DNA from: Hirsutella rhossiliensis
Taxonomy: Eukaryota > Ascomycota > Sordariomycetes > Hypocreales > Ophiocordycipitaceae
NCBI RefSeq assembly: GCF_020360975.1
Contig: NW_025408669.1
Span: 3,410,001-3,474,000 of the forward strand
Direction: 5' to 3'
Length of the DNA: 64,000 nt
The notes under the pieces were generated by a model that was given only the letters and a program-made list of their open reading frames with translations, had not been told where the DNA came from and ran no database searches. Of this stretch, positions 39,125 to 53,155 are shown one piece after another; the first letter of the stretch is position 1; each line of letters opens with the position of its first letter. Position numbers and translations under genes: made by a program.

Positions 39125-42100
39125 CTAAGGCTCTGGCTCGCGGCCGTCGCGCGCTGCGAGCCACACCTGGCCCTGGAGACTCTCAATGGCCCCGTCGCGC
39201 ATCCACCACACGTCCCCGCTCCGTACTCCCTCGTCGTGCGCCTCGGCTTTGACCGTGGCCTGGCTGTCGTCTGCGAGGGCAAGCTCGAGGAGACGTCGCT
39301 CGCGGACTGCGCCCCACTCGAAGAGCAAACGGGCGCCCTCCAACCGTTCCCGGTCGCCACCATCGAGGATGCCTCGCTCGAGCTCCAGGCGGGCGTCGAG
39401 AGCGGAGCCGGCGTCGGGCTCCCGCTCGGCGCTTTCCAGCAAATCGACCTTCTCGGCGTATGTGATACCGGAAAGGCCGTCGAGGCCGAAAACCCATTCG
39501 AGCGGGTTCTTCTCCTTACTATCCCTGCCGAGTGCTCGGAGAGTCGACGGAAAAGGTCCCTCGCGTGGCGGTCGTCGTCGGAGGTAGAGGCTAAGTGTCT
39601 CAGCAAACGCCGTCCTGAGGGCGTCGTTGGAGAGGTCGAGTTCAACATCCCAATACTGCGGCCCACAGCCAGTGGACAGACTGGCGATCTGGTCGAGCGG
39701 TGGCAGGAGACACGGTGTCGTTCTGTTCAGAGTAGATTCCGTGGACATGTCGGATTTCATCTTGATCTGCACAGAGACGGAGACTGGCTGGCCGGTGAGG
39801 ACGTCCTTGGCGACTAAACAACGCTGTTCTGTGGCCAAGACCCAAAAGTAGCGGAACGCTTGCAGATGAGATCGGTTGTCCATGACGCTGGTGGGAAAGA
39901 CAGGGTAGAATGCCACAAGTAGAGCTGCAGTGGCCATGTTGTTGGTCCCAAACGTCGTAGTACCGCAGCCCAGGAAAAGGGCGCCCACGGCCAGGTGGGC
40001 AGCCAAATGAGATCCGTAGGGCGTATCGGGGTCGTCTCGGCCGTGGAGGGCCCGCAGGCGGCGAAGAATGGGAATGTCGCCAGTACCGGCCATGACTATG
40101 GAGCACGAGATGGCAAGAATGTCCTGACACATCCTGGCGTTTGACCGCGCCAATTCTTCGTCGTACAAGGGGCCGGCATCCGGATCCGCCCTTGGCGACT
40201 GCGCGATGCTAGAAATGTGCATGAACTGATCCAGGTAGTGCAGGAGTATGTCCCTAACCCTTGTCGACGCACTCCCCGAGAACCGCAACGCAATGGCGAA
40301 ACAGAGTCCCGTGACAATGCTGAAGAATGGAAGATCTGTCGACCGCAGCTTTGTGACACCCAACAGCCTGTGTCCGGCGCGATATGGTGCCGGGAGGTTG
40401 TCACGAATCCAGGCAAAAGAGGGTTCAACCTTGGACCAGAGTATGAGGTGCTTGGTGACGGTCCGGAGAAGTAGAATGTCAGGCCGGACATAGTCGAACT
40501 GGAGAACCGAGTCGGGGACGTCGATTTTCCGAGCCACGATCTGGTCCTCAGACTTCATGAATATAAGAGCAATGGCCATGACCGCACCTGCTGCGGCACG
40601 ATCGAGGATGTGGACTATCTCAACGTTCTTCGTCGCGGTAGCGTGGGCAAGCAGCTTCTCTGTGAGCTGCATGTCGTGCAGGCCCTTGAGATCATTTCCT
40701 TTGCCAAGGTTGATGAACCCCAGGGCGAATCCAGCGGCGAGTCTGTAGCATTCACTACGAAGCGGCTCTTCCTCGTCCTCCTCGTCCACCTGCTCGATTT
40801 CCGAGAGCATGATTTCGCTCATGCGCCGATGCTGACTATTGCAGTATAGCAGCCCGATGCCCATGATGCCCGAGGTCTGCGTGAGCGGCGACAGGTTCAA
40901 CTCGGCAGCGCCACGGGGCAGCATGCGTGTAGCATGAACGGAGAGAAGGCGGGTGATGAGCGAGTCCATGGTGCCCATGTATGAGGCAGCCAGTCCCAGA
41001 AGCAATCCCACCGAAGTCATGGTGTGTTTTGGCGTGAGGTATTTGAAGGCAACCCATTTTGCGACGCCCTTCAGGTGGCCGTTGAGACCAAGAGCAAGGA
41101 GGAAGCCGGCATGTCGATTGCTCAGCTCCTGTCCAGGCTTATTGTAAAGAATCCACGACGTGTCGATGCCCTTTGCTTGAGGCGAAATGGCCAAGCCGGC
41201 CGCAACTCCTTGATGGAAAAACCCCCAGCAAACCTTTTCCTCCGTGAACAAAGCTTTGTCGACGCCAACCGTAACGTTAGCCGGTTTGACCACGCAATTC
41301 AGGTTGAAGCCCCCGATGTGGAACTTTTGGGTAATAAGAGGGTATCGTAAACTGTAGTATAGCAACGCCCGGCCAGCCGGGATGGCCAACGTGCCGGTAG
41401 CAATTCGCGAGACAAGCTCCTTTTGCTTCTCTAGATATTCGCTTTCCGGCCAGCTCGGGTTGGGTTCCAAACGGACAAGTCTCGCTTTGTGAGTCGACAA
41501 GAGATCTTGCGCCTCGTTGAGACGGCGATCATCTTTGAACAAGGCTCTTATGACAGCCTGGCGCTCTGTGCCTTCCCCTTCGTCATAGCCAATATTGTTC
41601 GTCTCTTCAACGCTTTGGCAGAGAAGTCGGAAGTCCCATGTTGCAGTATGGGTGGGAGCCTGTGTTTTGCACCTTTAGTCTCTTTCAGCAACATACGACC
41701 GGCATTGCTTACCAGGATGCTGGACGCGGGAATTCGAGGTCGTTTCTTAGGAACCAGAATGAGACTGATGTCGCTTCGCTTCACCAAGTCCAACAAGTCG
41801 TTTGTCCACTCGGATGGCGGATGGGGTTGGCACAGAGAGATCGCATCCTGCAAGGGCGCCGAGATGGCTTCTGGTAGCGTCTCGAGAACGTGTCTGTTGA
41901 ACCCACAATCTCTCATCGCCTCTACCATCTGCACCGCAGTTGTCCTTTGTCTCACAAGCTTGAAGAAGCGCTTGAACATGAGAGTTCGGGGAGTGATTGT
42001 ATCCCAGCGCTGGTCCTCCAACTTGCTGGCCTCGGGTTGTCGTGAGCTGGCGTAGTAGATGTCCGCCGGCGTGAGACACGGCTGTCCACGAAGGCCGATG

Positions 42101-45013
42101 AACCGAGATTGGATCCATTCGAAAACATCGGGCCTCACTGGCGGCTGAGGAATCGGTGACTTCAGGTTAAGCTCTGACAGACTGTGAGACATTTACCGCA
42201 AACAATGTTGAGAGCATCTGCTTACCCGTGTCATGGCGAGGATCAACGTCTTCCTGGATGCCCAGCTCATATATCGAGGAGAAGTCATGCCACTTCAGCC
42301 ACCTGGCTATCTGACATAGCAAAACTCTCAGATCGACCCTCCCAAGGGCCACGTATTCAGGTGTTGTTATGTCGAGCTTCTGTTCCTCGAGGAGCAGGTG
42401 CAAAGCCATGAAAATATCAACGGCCACTTTGCGACGGCTATCAGAGTCTCTGCCAAGGGACATGGGCATGTACCCCGACAGCCCCATGGCCGTTTCACCC
42501 AAGGACGAAGACAAGAATTCTCTTGCAAGATTAATGTGCCTGGATAGAAACCTGGGAGTAAAGGTTTGGCCACTCGTCGAAAATGGAGCATCGTCTGCTT
42601 CCTCATCAAGAGCCCATTGCCATCCCCTGTTCATCATCCAGACAGGGCAGCCCAGAGCGTTTGCGGTTTCTCCCATTTCCATCGCCTTCCAATTCTCAGA
42701 TTCTCGAATTGAGCCAAAGGAACCGGATGCCGGCCTTTTCTTACGAACCGGGAGGCGTGCCGTCTGGAACGCCCTGGATTCGGGTCGACCCAGATTCAGA
42801 AACGAGGCGAGAAGAATAGTCGCAAAGGCAGACCACTCAACGCTGGCAACCGACTCTCCTTTGTCCTGCAGCCACTGCATGACATGCAGCCATCCGGCAT
42901 GAACGCGCCCTGCCCCATTGTTCGGTAGAACGCTCTTGCAAATGTCCAAAGCCCGACGCACCTGAGGACACGAGGGCTGCAGTTGAATCCTCAGCTGGTG
43001 AAGACGCCCCTCTGTATCCAGGACATCGACGACACCGCGCTGCCGGGGATAACGGATGCCCACAACGCTGCCGTTGCTGACATCTATAACTTCTGATTTC
43101 CTTTGCTTGACGTCTCGGTCCCGCGCTCTACCGTGAAACTGTAAGCTCCTCGTGTCGTCGACGAACAAGAGAGACAAGGAAATCTTGGTCAGTTCGATCC
43201 ACGGTGCCTGCGTGCTCAGCTCGTGGCGCCCGTCCATGGATTCGGAGAGAACCAGAATGACGGACAGATTGTCATCGACCAGTTTCGACGAGTCAACCAC
43301 ATTATGCACCTTCCACTGCTCCCGTGGCACCAAGGAAGCTGTGACGTGCCCAAACTTCTCTTGCAATGTGACGTGAATGGTCATGAGATGGAGACGCCTC
43401 TCGAGAGAATCTTGGATCCCAACGAGAAGCTGCGTACGTTGCTGCTCGTCGGCGGCGTACGGTGGCGCAGTGAGAATGAAGACTTTGGCCTGGCTCCGAG
43501 CGGGCTGCGCTGACGTGGAGTAGCGGACATTTGAGTTGTCCGAGGAGATTGTATGGATTCTGGTGAACCGGATCTCATGCTGCAACCCGTCAAAGTCGTG
43601 ATCGTCGAGGCCCATGTTGTGAAGACCCTCGTCCAGAGTAACATCGACAGGCGCCTCCAGCAAGCTGCCGAGGCTGGGATGGATAGGATGGAAGCTGGAG
43701 CTCGAGCGCCCATGGTCATGACGTTTGGATGTTCCGCTATTGGACACCAGTGGTTGCTCGGTAAAGACTGCCCGCTCGTGAGACGCCGAAAGGTCCGCCC
43801 GAGCCAGCATTGAGCTTAACCGGCGAGAACTTCTTCGCGGGACTGCAGAACCGTCATTGTCCTGCTGCTCTAGGGACGAAACAAGGTCCAACGGCTTTTC
43901 AAACTTGTCGCTCCTGCGTAGACGCTTTCCTGGCAGGGGAGCCCCGAGACTTTCGCGAAAGTTTTGCTGTACGGGCGTGGATGCGCCGCTGGCGAAGCCG
44001 GGCTGCATGGAGCTTCGGCGCCGCGTGGCCCTGTTTTTGGTCTTGGTGTGCTGGCTTACGAAGGGGTCTTCGTGGCTCAAGTACGTGAGTCGCCACACGG
44101 TATACGAGCTATTTTCGCGATTCACAGTGACACCCAGGATGAGGGGGTCTTTCATATGCTGGGCAGCCGCGACAGGCAGCCGTATCCGCTCTACGTGGAG
44201 CAACTCCTCGGCGGGGTCGAGGAAGGGCGGTTTCCTCGACGTGGCCTTCCGCGCTGCTCGGTGGCTGTGAGGGTCCAAGTCGGTGACGATGAGGCCGATG
44301 TCTGCTAAAGGGTCTGTCAAGGAGACGAGGCGTGGCCAGTGAGATTCGGCCTGCTCCATGGGCGCATCCCACATGTTTTCAAGGGTAGATCTGAGGCTCA
44401 GATGGAGGGCCTTTGGATTCCCCAAGCCCTCGGTCGAGAAGGCGGTTTGCTGGGAGCAGTTGAAAGCGGTGAGCTGCGATGAGACAAAGGAGTTTGGCGG
44501 AACGCGAGGAAACTTGAGCGAGACGGGGGCCACATTTTCTGTCTTTGCTCTTCGCTGGATGATGACGCCCACAGGACCGGCGCAGGCGGACTCGACCTCG
44601 AAGGGCATGTGGACGACATGGCTTGTGCCGGAGAGGAAGTAGATGTGGGCCTGGGTCTTGAGGAAGACGACGAGAGCCTTCTGCAGCGCTGGAGAGCCAG
44701 GGACGGGGTTCTTGAAGGTGGTGCGATCGGCCTTTGCATCTTCAGACTTGGGGAAATAGGCGAGCAATGCGTGGATAACGGGCTCTTTTTCGAGGTCGAA
44801 CTTGAAGGCCTTGCGGAAGATTCTGCCTCGGCACCAAATGACGCAGTTGCGCGTCGTCAGCAGCTCGTCTTCGACGCGGTCCTGGCCACCGTCGTCCGTT
44901 GTGATGTCCCAGGCGTAGGAGGAAGTTGGAGCGCCGGCGTCGATGAGCTGTTCGTCGATTGCGTAGCGAAGCCCGGAGGGCTGATGCAGCCCAAGGGACT
45001 TGACCGACGCCAT
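39125..45013 (-). CDS. APC1: Anaphase-promoting complex subunit 1 (BimE/APC1)
   Basis: Three exons on the minus strand (45013-42226, 42173-41713, 41659-39125) give 1,927 residues. The first intron (52 nt) uses GTAAGC and an acceptor at GTCAG. The second (53 nt) joins ASSIL to APTHTATWDFRLLCQS, restoring the conserved block that runs on to GYDEGEGTERQAVIRALF. The N-terminus contains RNCVIWCRGRIFRKAF, typical of BimE. The region at about 1286-1400 has proteasome/cyclosome repeats (LLLGLAASYMGTMD, GIMGIGLLYCNSQHRRM). The C-terminal third is the conserved APC1 end domain. APC1 is the largest scaffold of the nuclear E3 ligase that triggers anaphase. The start is the first in-frame ATG. It is divergent from VPS41 over 528 bases. 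Confidence 0.95.
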
Positions 45014-45541
45014 GGCTGAAGATGCAGGAGCTCCATAGGCTGCACGGGGGGTGAATTGAGGAGCGGCTCTCTATGCGATTGAGGCTCGCGTCGCGACGAG
45101 GGCACGCTGCAGCACCGTGTGTCGAGACGGCATGCCTTTCGCGGTCGCCGAGCTGCTGCCGCCGAGAGGGCGTGAAAGGAGGTGCAAAGAAAGGTCGGTC
45201 GTTGGAGGTGAAGTCGAGCGCGAGAGTCTCGATTGGAAGGTACGGCATGGGAATTATTCAAATCGCCGTAGTGGGGCGCTGCTGCTTCTGGAATGGCCGT
45301 GGACCGTGACGTAGGTACCTCTTTGTTGTTACTGTAGCTCTCGGCTTCAGTCCCACTCCTGTCATCACCACTCGTCGTCGCCCAAACACGTCCTCCAAGG
45401 GCCAACAGCACTCGAACCCCCCCCTTCTCAACTCCATGCGCACCCGCCAAGTCGCGCTCTTCTCCCACTCGAATCGCGCCTTTCTCGTCTCCCGAGTCGC
45501 GTCACGGCCGCTCCCATTATGAACCCCAACAAGCTGCCGCA
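45014..45541. promoter_or_regulatory. Divergent promoter region, APC1 / VPS41
   Basis: 528 bases between divergent start codons. The VPS41 side is pyrimidine-rich (about 45400-45500). No defined site was recognised. Confidence 0.5.
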
Positions 45542-48500
45542 ATGACACCACAGCCGCCCCAACCGAGGCACAACCCAGACGGCAACGGCGCACCCCCTCG
45601 ATCCAGCACCGATCCGCAGCACAAAGGGACAAGGTCTGTCTCTCCGTCACAGCAGGCAGCTGCGGATCGCCCCCCTCTCCGACACAAACGGCCGGACGCA
45701 GGTCGCCACGAAAGCGGCAGGGGTGCAGACGAGGACGACGGCAAGCAAGAGAACGATGACGGCGAGGATGACGACGGGGACTCCGGCGAGGACGACGACG
45801 ACGAAGACGATGATGAGGAAGAGGAACCACAGCTCAAGTATGCGCGGTTGACCCAGCACTTGAGCCCCGTGTACCGCAACGGAGATGCGACGAGCGCCTT
45901 CATCGTCGCTGGCGACAAGATGGTGCGCTCCAGACTCCCTCTTCTCGTGGCATGCAACATGGATTGACTAGGCTTTAGATTATTGGGACTCACAATGGCA
46001 ACATCGTAAGTCTACCGAGACTCCTTCTCAGAAGCCCGAGCTAAACAAAGGCGGTGCAGCATGTCGTCCAGCTACCAACCTTCCAATCGCTGCGTGTCTA
46101 CCACGCCCACGCGGCCTCCGTCACGAGCATCTCGATATCCCCGTTTCCGCCGCCGTTACCCAACGACAAGATCGATGCTTCCTTGCGCCCTGGCACTACC
46201 CAGCCGCGACCTGCATCTAGACAATCAGGCGTTGCTTCACCGGCTGCAACGTCGAGGAGGATTAAGGACCCCGCGCCGCTGCCAAGACTTGCCTCCAACG
46301 AAATATACATATCGACTTCCTCAATGGATGGCAACGTTTGCATCCAATCACTCATGGACGTAAAGGATGTTCAGCTGCGAAACTTTGCCCGTCCGGTGCA
46401 AGCCGTTTCCCTCTCACCGGAATACAAGCTCGACCGGACCTACCTGTCAGGCGGCCTGGCAGGTCAGCTTATCTTGACTGTAGGCGGCAGTTCTGGGCGA
46501 AGCACGTCAACTACAACAGGGACGGCGGCAGCAGCCGCTTCTGGCTGGCTGGGCAGCATGGGCTTGAGCCACAACACCGGCAAAGATACCATTCTCCATT
46601 CGGGGGAAGGCACCATTAGCTCCATCAAGTGGTCTCTCTCCGGTAAATACGTCGTCTGGCTCAACGAGTATGGCATCAAGGTCATGCGCTCAAAGCTACA
46701 TCTCGAGAGTGCGGACTCGGATCACGCCTGGAAGCGCATTGCTCACATCGACAGGCCCCAGACAGACGAGTGGGAAACCATGGCGGGTGTCTGGAAGGGC
46801 CGGGCTGAGTGGATCGACGAGAAAGCCATCGAGAGTGGCGAGATGGGTCAAGGGGTCCATGCCGATTCTTCTTCCGCTACTGCCACTTCCGTCAGGCTGC
46901 GGGAGCAGAGTGTCCTGAGTAAAAGAGCAGTGGAACGGCTCCTCGTCGGCTGGGGGGGGACCATTTGGATCATCCACGTCCATGAAGGGGGCCCAGGGTC
47001 GCACAAGAACGCTGGCGAAAAGGCCATTGGGCGAGCAGAGATTGCCAAAATGTGAGTGCAACCAAGTAAATCATCAAAGAAGAGCTGAGCTGACCAGTCG
47101 TAGTCTTCGAATGGACTGCATTATTTCCGGCATTTCCTTATATACCCAAAACTTGTTACTTGTCCTCGCATTCTGTTCACCGCATGACGAAGATGAAAAC
47201 GACGAGGCGGACAAATCTGCCAAGGGCGGCAAACGCAGCTTGTCAAAAGGCTCTGAGGACAGCGAGCCGTCTAGAGTGTTGCGTCGTCGGCCGAGCCATC
47301 AGCCGCCCGAGCTCAGACTCATCGATCTCAACTCGCAAGCCGAAGTCGACAAGGACGGTCTGAGCGTTAGCCGATTCGAGAGGCTGACTTCTGCCGACTA
47401 CCACCTGGGGGTCTTGCCGGCTCACACAGCCGCGTCCACCGTGGCGTCGAAAGGAACCCTCGAGGCACTCGCTGGCCTGGGCACCGATATGTGGAACGCT
47501 GCGATCAACCCCAAGTCTCTCTTCAGTTCCGGGGCGAGCATCAGGAGCAGAGATAGTGGCGACGATGCGGGAGGTGGCTCCAGAGCTGCAAGCACTGCAG
47601 GGACTGTTCGTTCGATCAAGGGCGCGAAGCCGACGGTGCACCCCAGCTTGGTGAAGCCGGGGGCGAAAATCTTTATTCATAGCCCATACGACTGCATTCT
47701 GGGCACCAAGAGGGATCTGGCTGATCATTTATCCTGGTTATTGGAGCACCAACAATATGCGCGAGCGTGGGAACTATTGGACGAGAACCCCGATATTGTG
47801 TCTGCGGTGCCAGAAAGACTGGCCGACATTGTCTCGACGCCATCAAAGCACCACCCAGGCACCGACGACTTTTACGACGATGAGTCCGTCTCAGACCCAG
47901 CGCAGAGGAGTAATTATTCTTCAGCCGAGAAGGAGAAGAGACGGATCGGCGAGTTGTGGATTCAGGAGCTCGTCGAGGAGGGCAGCTGGGAAACGGCGGG
48001 TCAGGTGTGCGGCAAAGTGCTCACAACTCCTGATCGATGGGAGAAATGGGTTTGGACGTTTGCGGGCGCAAAGAAGTTTGGCGAAATCACAAACCACATC
48101 CCTTCGACGCCGATGCACCCGCCGCTGCCCTCCACTATATACGAAGTTGTCCTTGGCCATTACCTTCAAACAGACAAACCACGATTCAAAGAGCTTTTAG
48201 AGCTCTGGTCGACCGATCTCTTCGATGTCAGCATTGTCAGCACGGCTTTGGAGAATCAACTCAAGTTCCGCGACGTTCGCGAGGACAGCGTCGACAATGG
48301 TGAAAAGGGCCGGAACTGGCGCATCGTCATGGAGAGCCTGGCTCGGTTATACGAGGCGGGCGGAAGGAACCGAGAGGCCCTGAAATGCTGCATCAAGCTC
48401 CACGATGCTGACTCGGCGTTCCGTCTCATCCGGGATGGCCACCTTGCGGAGGCGGTGGCAGACGACATTCCCAGTTTTATCGCATTGAGGGTGGATCCTG

Positions 48501-49710
48501 AGCGCCAGATGAGCGAACAGGAACTCGGGGAGGCGACATCTGAAGCAATTACTCTCCTTGTCGACGAAGCGCAGCACGGCCTTGTGCGCCCGGAAGTGGT
48601 TGTGGAGCAGCTGCAAGGACAGCAACTTTATCCTTATTTGTACTTTTATCTCAAGGGCTTATGGCGGGGAGAAGGCATCAAAGAACACATGGGCGAGAAC
48701 ATGGACCGGCTGGTCATGGACAGCCAGTCCTTGGTGGACGACTTTGCTGACCTGGCGGTGCATCTCTTCTCCATGTACGACAGGCCGATGCTGATGGAGT
48801 TCCTCAAGTCGTCGACCTCGTACACCTTCGAAAAGGTAAGATGGAGCCTGAACCTTGCTCGCAGCCTCTCGCCGTACTGACCGTCTCGCCTCAGGCTGTA
48901 CAAGAGTGCGAATCCTTTGAATACCACGACGAGCTGGTGTATCTCTACTCCAAGACGGGTCAGATGAAGCGCGCACTCTACCTCATCATCGACCGCCTGA
49001 AAAACGTGGAAAAGGCGATTGAATTTGCAAAGGAACAAGACGACCCAGACCTATGGGAAGACTTGCTCAACTACAGCATGGACAAACCAACCTTTATTCG
49101 CGCGCTGCTTGAACAAGTCGGGACAGCCATCAACCCCATCACTCTAGTGCGGCGAATACCAGAAAAGCTGAAAATCCAGGGTCTCAGGGAGGGGCTCACA
49201 CACATGATGAAGGAGCACGAACTCCAGCACAGCATCAGCTCTGGCGCGGTACGCGTCCTTCGTAGCGAGCTAGCCACGGCCCAGAATGAGCTTCGCGCAG
49301 GGCAGCGCAGGGGCATCAAGTTCGAGGTCGTGCCACCGTCCACGGGGCAAGCAAGAGCCAAGTCCAACAAGGCCACGAATGGTGTCGAGGCGGCAGCCTC
49401 CAGAGACGACGGGGCAGACGAGAAGACGGAACACGAGAGGCTTGCTCCGCTGCCTGGACGTTGCGCGAGCTGCTCTATGCTCTTTACCGAGTTTGAGATG
49501 GAAACGCTCGTGGGTTTCGCTTGCGGTCACGTCTTCCACCTCAGCCATTTACTGGAGATGCTTCACAAAGGGAAGGAGGCGGATGTCGACCTTGGAGGGG
49601 AGAATGGCGAAGGCGGTAGATATTCGATCGGCATGAAGGTCATGAGGGCCCGGTTGCTGAGGGACAGGGTGAGGGGGGGTTGTCCAATTTGCGCAGCGAG
49701 GGCAACGTAG
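45542..49710 (+). CDS. VPS41: Vacuolar sorting protein Vps41 (HOPS subunit)
   Basis: Five exons (45542-45922, 45979-46005, 46060-47051, 47104-48835, 48895-49710) give 1,315 residues. Exon 2 is only 27 nt, encoding IIGTHNGNI, and is needed to connect AFIVAGDKM to HVVQLPTF. The N-terminal 95 residues are acidic (long Asp/Glu tract), followed by LKYARLTQHLSPVYRNGDATS and a WD40-like region (SISPFPPPLP, YISTSSMDGNVCIQSL). The middle is an alpha-solenoid/CLH region (AVQECESFEYHDELVYLYSKTGQ). The C-terminus has a RING-H2 at about 1234-1310 (CASCS, FACGHVFH, GCPIC). Vps41 is the effector subunit of HOPS, which tethers vacuoles and AP-3 vesicles. Repeat number and length are normal. Confidence 0.95.
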
Positions 49711-50195
49711 ATGGACGAGCAGACTTGCCAGCAACGTGCTGCGCAAATGGCGATGGAGTCACTGTATACCCTCTGTAGGCTTCCCAGAGCCATTCATAAT
49801 TTCTTCTCGTGAGGTGCAAGGCCGTTTGCACACGGGCTGCCTGGCTCGTGAGATTTGTTCGCATGGGCATGTTTGGGCCACTGCCTCGGTGGTCTGCAAC
49901 GGCAGAGACTGAGTTGATGTAGAGAAATGACTTTTTTCTTCTTTTTTACTATGCGTCGTCAAATCAACGAGCGCCATCTAGGTACAAAGAGCGGTATTAT
50001 CGCGCCATTTTCGGCGGCGTTTGATGCAAGAGGGCTGATGCAAACCATGTACGTTTTCCCAACCGCCAAACGACTCGCAAAACGTGCAGGGGAATCAATG
50101 AAGGAAATTTTCGTCACGCCGTCAATCCGTCGCTCACTGGTGGGTCCCTCGTCGAGGGACTTCGCACCAGACAGGCCCAAGTCCTTTAGCCCCCT
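49711..50195. other. Tail-to-tail intergenic region, VPS41 / GPI protein
   Basis: About 485 bases between convergent stops, with a T-rich run at about 49930-49950. No coding signal. Confidence 0.6.
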
Positions 50196-50894
50196 TTAGA
50201 AGAGGAGGGCAACGGCCATGGCTCCAGCACCGATGGCGACACCACGCACGACGCTGACGGTGTTGCTAGCACCGGTCGAGACGGGCACGGCCGAGGCGGT
50301 GCTGCCGGTAGGCTGGTAGTCCTCGGTCTGAGTCGGGGTGATATCGGCGTTCTCGCTGGTGCTGGTCGAGGCGACCGATGAGTTGCCCTTGGTCAGGGTG
50401 GTGGCCCTGGTCACGGTGCTGGTGGCTTTGACGACGCTGGTGGGCGTCGGCTCGGCGGGAGAGATGGCAGCGTCAACCTTGCCGCTGGAAGAGCCCGGGG
50501 CAGAAGACGGGTAGCCGGCCGGGGAGTGAGGCGAAGAGTGGGCACCCTCGGTCGACATGGAAGTCTGGCAGACGGTGGAGTGCACAATGGTGCACATGTT
50601 GACAGAGTAGACGAGCGATCCTGAAGAGAAGCGTTAGCCACGGCTCATTCCTATGCCGAGTTCAACGAGGGGTAAAGACTTACCAGCGGAGGTGACGTAT
50701 CCAAGCTCCTGAGGAGCCGCAGTCTCGGTGGATGCTCCGTTGGCTGGGGGAGAAGCAAGTCAGTATAACCGAAGCTGGTTTTCATCGCTTGTTGGGGGCA
50801 ACTCACTGTACGGGGACACGCCCACAGCGCCGGAGATGAAGGTTCCGACAAAGAGCAGAACGTTGGCGAAGACGGCCATGTTGCAAGCAGGCAT
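50196..50894 (-). CDS. Ser/Thr-rich GPI-anchored cell-wall protein
   Basis: Three exons on the minus strand (50894-50807, 50743-50684, 50620-50196) give 190 residues; both introns are 63 nt with GTGAGT/GTAAGT starts and CAG ends. The N-terminus after MPACN is a signal peptide (MAVFANVLLFVGTFISG). The mature part is Ser/Thr/Pro-rich with a VNMCTIVHSTVC pair of cysteines. The end, STGASNTVSVVRG followed by a short hydrophobic tail to the stop, fits a GPI-attachment signal. No enzyme domain is visible. Proteins of this build are structural or signalling mannoproteins of fungal walls; the exact role is unknown. Either ATG 50894 or 50880 could start. CWH43, elsewhere in this window, acts on anchors of this kind. 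Confidence 0.8.
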
Positions 50895-53155
50895 CTTTGC
50901 TGATCTAGACGAGATGTTCTGTCGTGGTGTTTGCTGGTTTTGACGAAAGTCGGTTGAGGTAAGACGACGGCCTGCAGATTTTATTTTCTTTGTCAGAGCG
51001 GGAACAGAGCGAGGTAAGACACTGAAAGAAAAGGGTCTGGATGATTTCAACGATGATTCTGAGGTTCTTCCCGAGCTCTTAAGAAGGCCCGGCTTGATCG
51101 CCAGGGAGAAGGCGTCAAGGGGTGTTGGTGGGGGAGGGATGGGGTTGGAACGCGATGGAGCAGAAATGTGCGATATTTCGTTCCTGCTAAGGCGAAACAA
51201 GAGGATGCACGCTACCAAAGAAACAATAGCGGAAGAACATACCTTGGAAGCTTTAGTAGAGCGGTGGCGAACAAGCGTGCTTAGGTGGTATGGTGGAGGT
51301 GATCCGTGGTGAAGGGCGGAGAGAAGAGGAAGAGGAGAAGAAAAGATTCTGCACACGGGGACAGAGAAGATAAATAAAAGAGGCACAACACGCGGCATGT
51401 TTTTTGCCTGATAAAACAGGTATCCGGATGATAACGGGCTTGTTTGCGCGCAGTGAATCATACGGGCAGAGGGTTGCCAGGGCGATTTGACAGCTGGCCA
51501 GCTGGACGGACGGAGCACAATTTCCAGGTCCCCGAATATCGAAAAGAGCCATGGCACCGACAACTGTTCCTGACGCAAGTGCCTTTTCCTTCTTGAGTTG
51601 TGCGGTTGGCAAAGCGAGTTGCTGTAATCCTCGCTCGTGAGAACGAGAGAGTATACGGGATTGCAACGGCTTGACTCAGGTGGCCTCCCTTTCGGACCTG
51701 AGAGCTATTAGTTAGTCGCAGCTATTTAGAGATATTCCAAGTGCGTAATTAATGGCTATTACATGCCCGCGCGCGCGTGGCCCTGCTGGTCGCGGAAGAG
51801 ATCATCGGTACGTTATAGGAATCGCACTCGGCAGCACCGAGCCGCGACGCAATGAATCGACACGTTTGGCTCATGCTCGTCACTAATCAACGCTCGGTCA
51901 GAAAATAGCCAAAGAATGAAAACCCGCTTGAGACAGGGAGACAGACAAAGGCGACACGGACATGTGGCAGAGACACGCACCGGTGGTCTGAGGCCCTGGT
52001 TCTCACAAGGCTTGCTCCAGAGGAGAGCTCTCGACGGATCCGACGAATGTCACGAGACGAGACGGGTGGTGACGCAAGGTTTGATGCAGCTAGCCGACCG
52101 ACCAGGCGCATGCCAACAGACAACCGAGGCAGTGGCGTATGGAGATGGCAGGCTGGTATCAGAGATGGTGAATCCGCATCTGTGGCGTGGTTTGAGTGAG
52201 CTCTCCATCGCCTTGACACCGAGCTCGACACGGGCAGGCCCTGTTGGTTGGCGAGACGCGTCTCACCTCGTCTTGCCAGGACGCAAGAGCACGGCAAGCT
52301 GTCTGTGTCTCCAGGAACGAGACGTGTGGGCGAGGCGTAGCGATGCTTGTGGCAGGTGGTGCAGCACGGCCTGTTTCGTCAAGCAGCAGCTTTGCTGAGA
52401 GACGGCGAGACGTGGTATATCCAGACAAGGGCAGCGAGTGCGGGCGGCCCTGCAGCTGCGCGCAAGTAGGCTCCCTCCTGCACCATTCGCTCCAGGCCCT
52501 CACTTGCTTGCCCATCGTCTCCAGACAGCGTCCAAGAGGAGGCGTGTTGGCCCTCGCCGTCACGACGCCACCATATCCGCGCCCGTCTCGAGAACCTCGC
52601 ATCACCGTCCAAGCCTCCCCAAACCAACCGCTTTACGCGTCAAAGTCGCGAGGCTCGACGCGCCTGGAGCAAAGCTGCGTCATCGTCCACACCACCACGC
52701 CCCCTTGTCGTTGACTCTGCTGCCATCAGGGCGTCCTAGCGCTGATGACTCTCGAGCAGATTCGGCCCGGAGCGGCGCGGATCACTCACGGATGAAAAAT
52801 AGGGGTCCCCCCGCTAGCATCGGGCTCGGTGGGGTCTCGGGAAGCCGCCGGCGGAGGAGGAGCAGCCCACATTGTCCGAGGAATGGGATCCGGTTTCGGT
52901 TTGACGCGGACGCGACTTCTGGGTCAAGAGCGGGCCTGCACTTTGGCCATTTAGAGTGGAAGCTTGCGCGGGGGGCAGGAGGGGGCCTTGGAGTGCAGAG
53001 GCTCAGAGACGATTGCGTCATCTTCCCATGCGAACGGAGATGGAGTGGGAAGAGGAGATCGCAAGACGGACAAAAAATTATGATGATGGGATGGGAGTCA
53101 AGATCGCAAGCCTATATATAACTTGCTAGCTCCAATCCTTCCATCAAACACGTCT
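50895..53155. other. Gene-free stretch upstream of the GPI protein gene
   Basis: About 2.26 kb. It contains the promoter and possibly a long leader of the GPI-protein gene, and later the tRNA upstream region. Open frames on both strands are low in complexity without domains. An AT-rich TATATATA box at about 53113-53120 precedes the tRNA. Confidence 0.5.

Noticed and set aside
50760..51578. A 270-codon minus-strand frame overlapping the GPI-protein 5' region
   Set aside because: It covers promoter, leader and an intron in a different frame from the spliced protein and is low in complexity.
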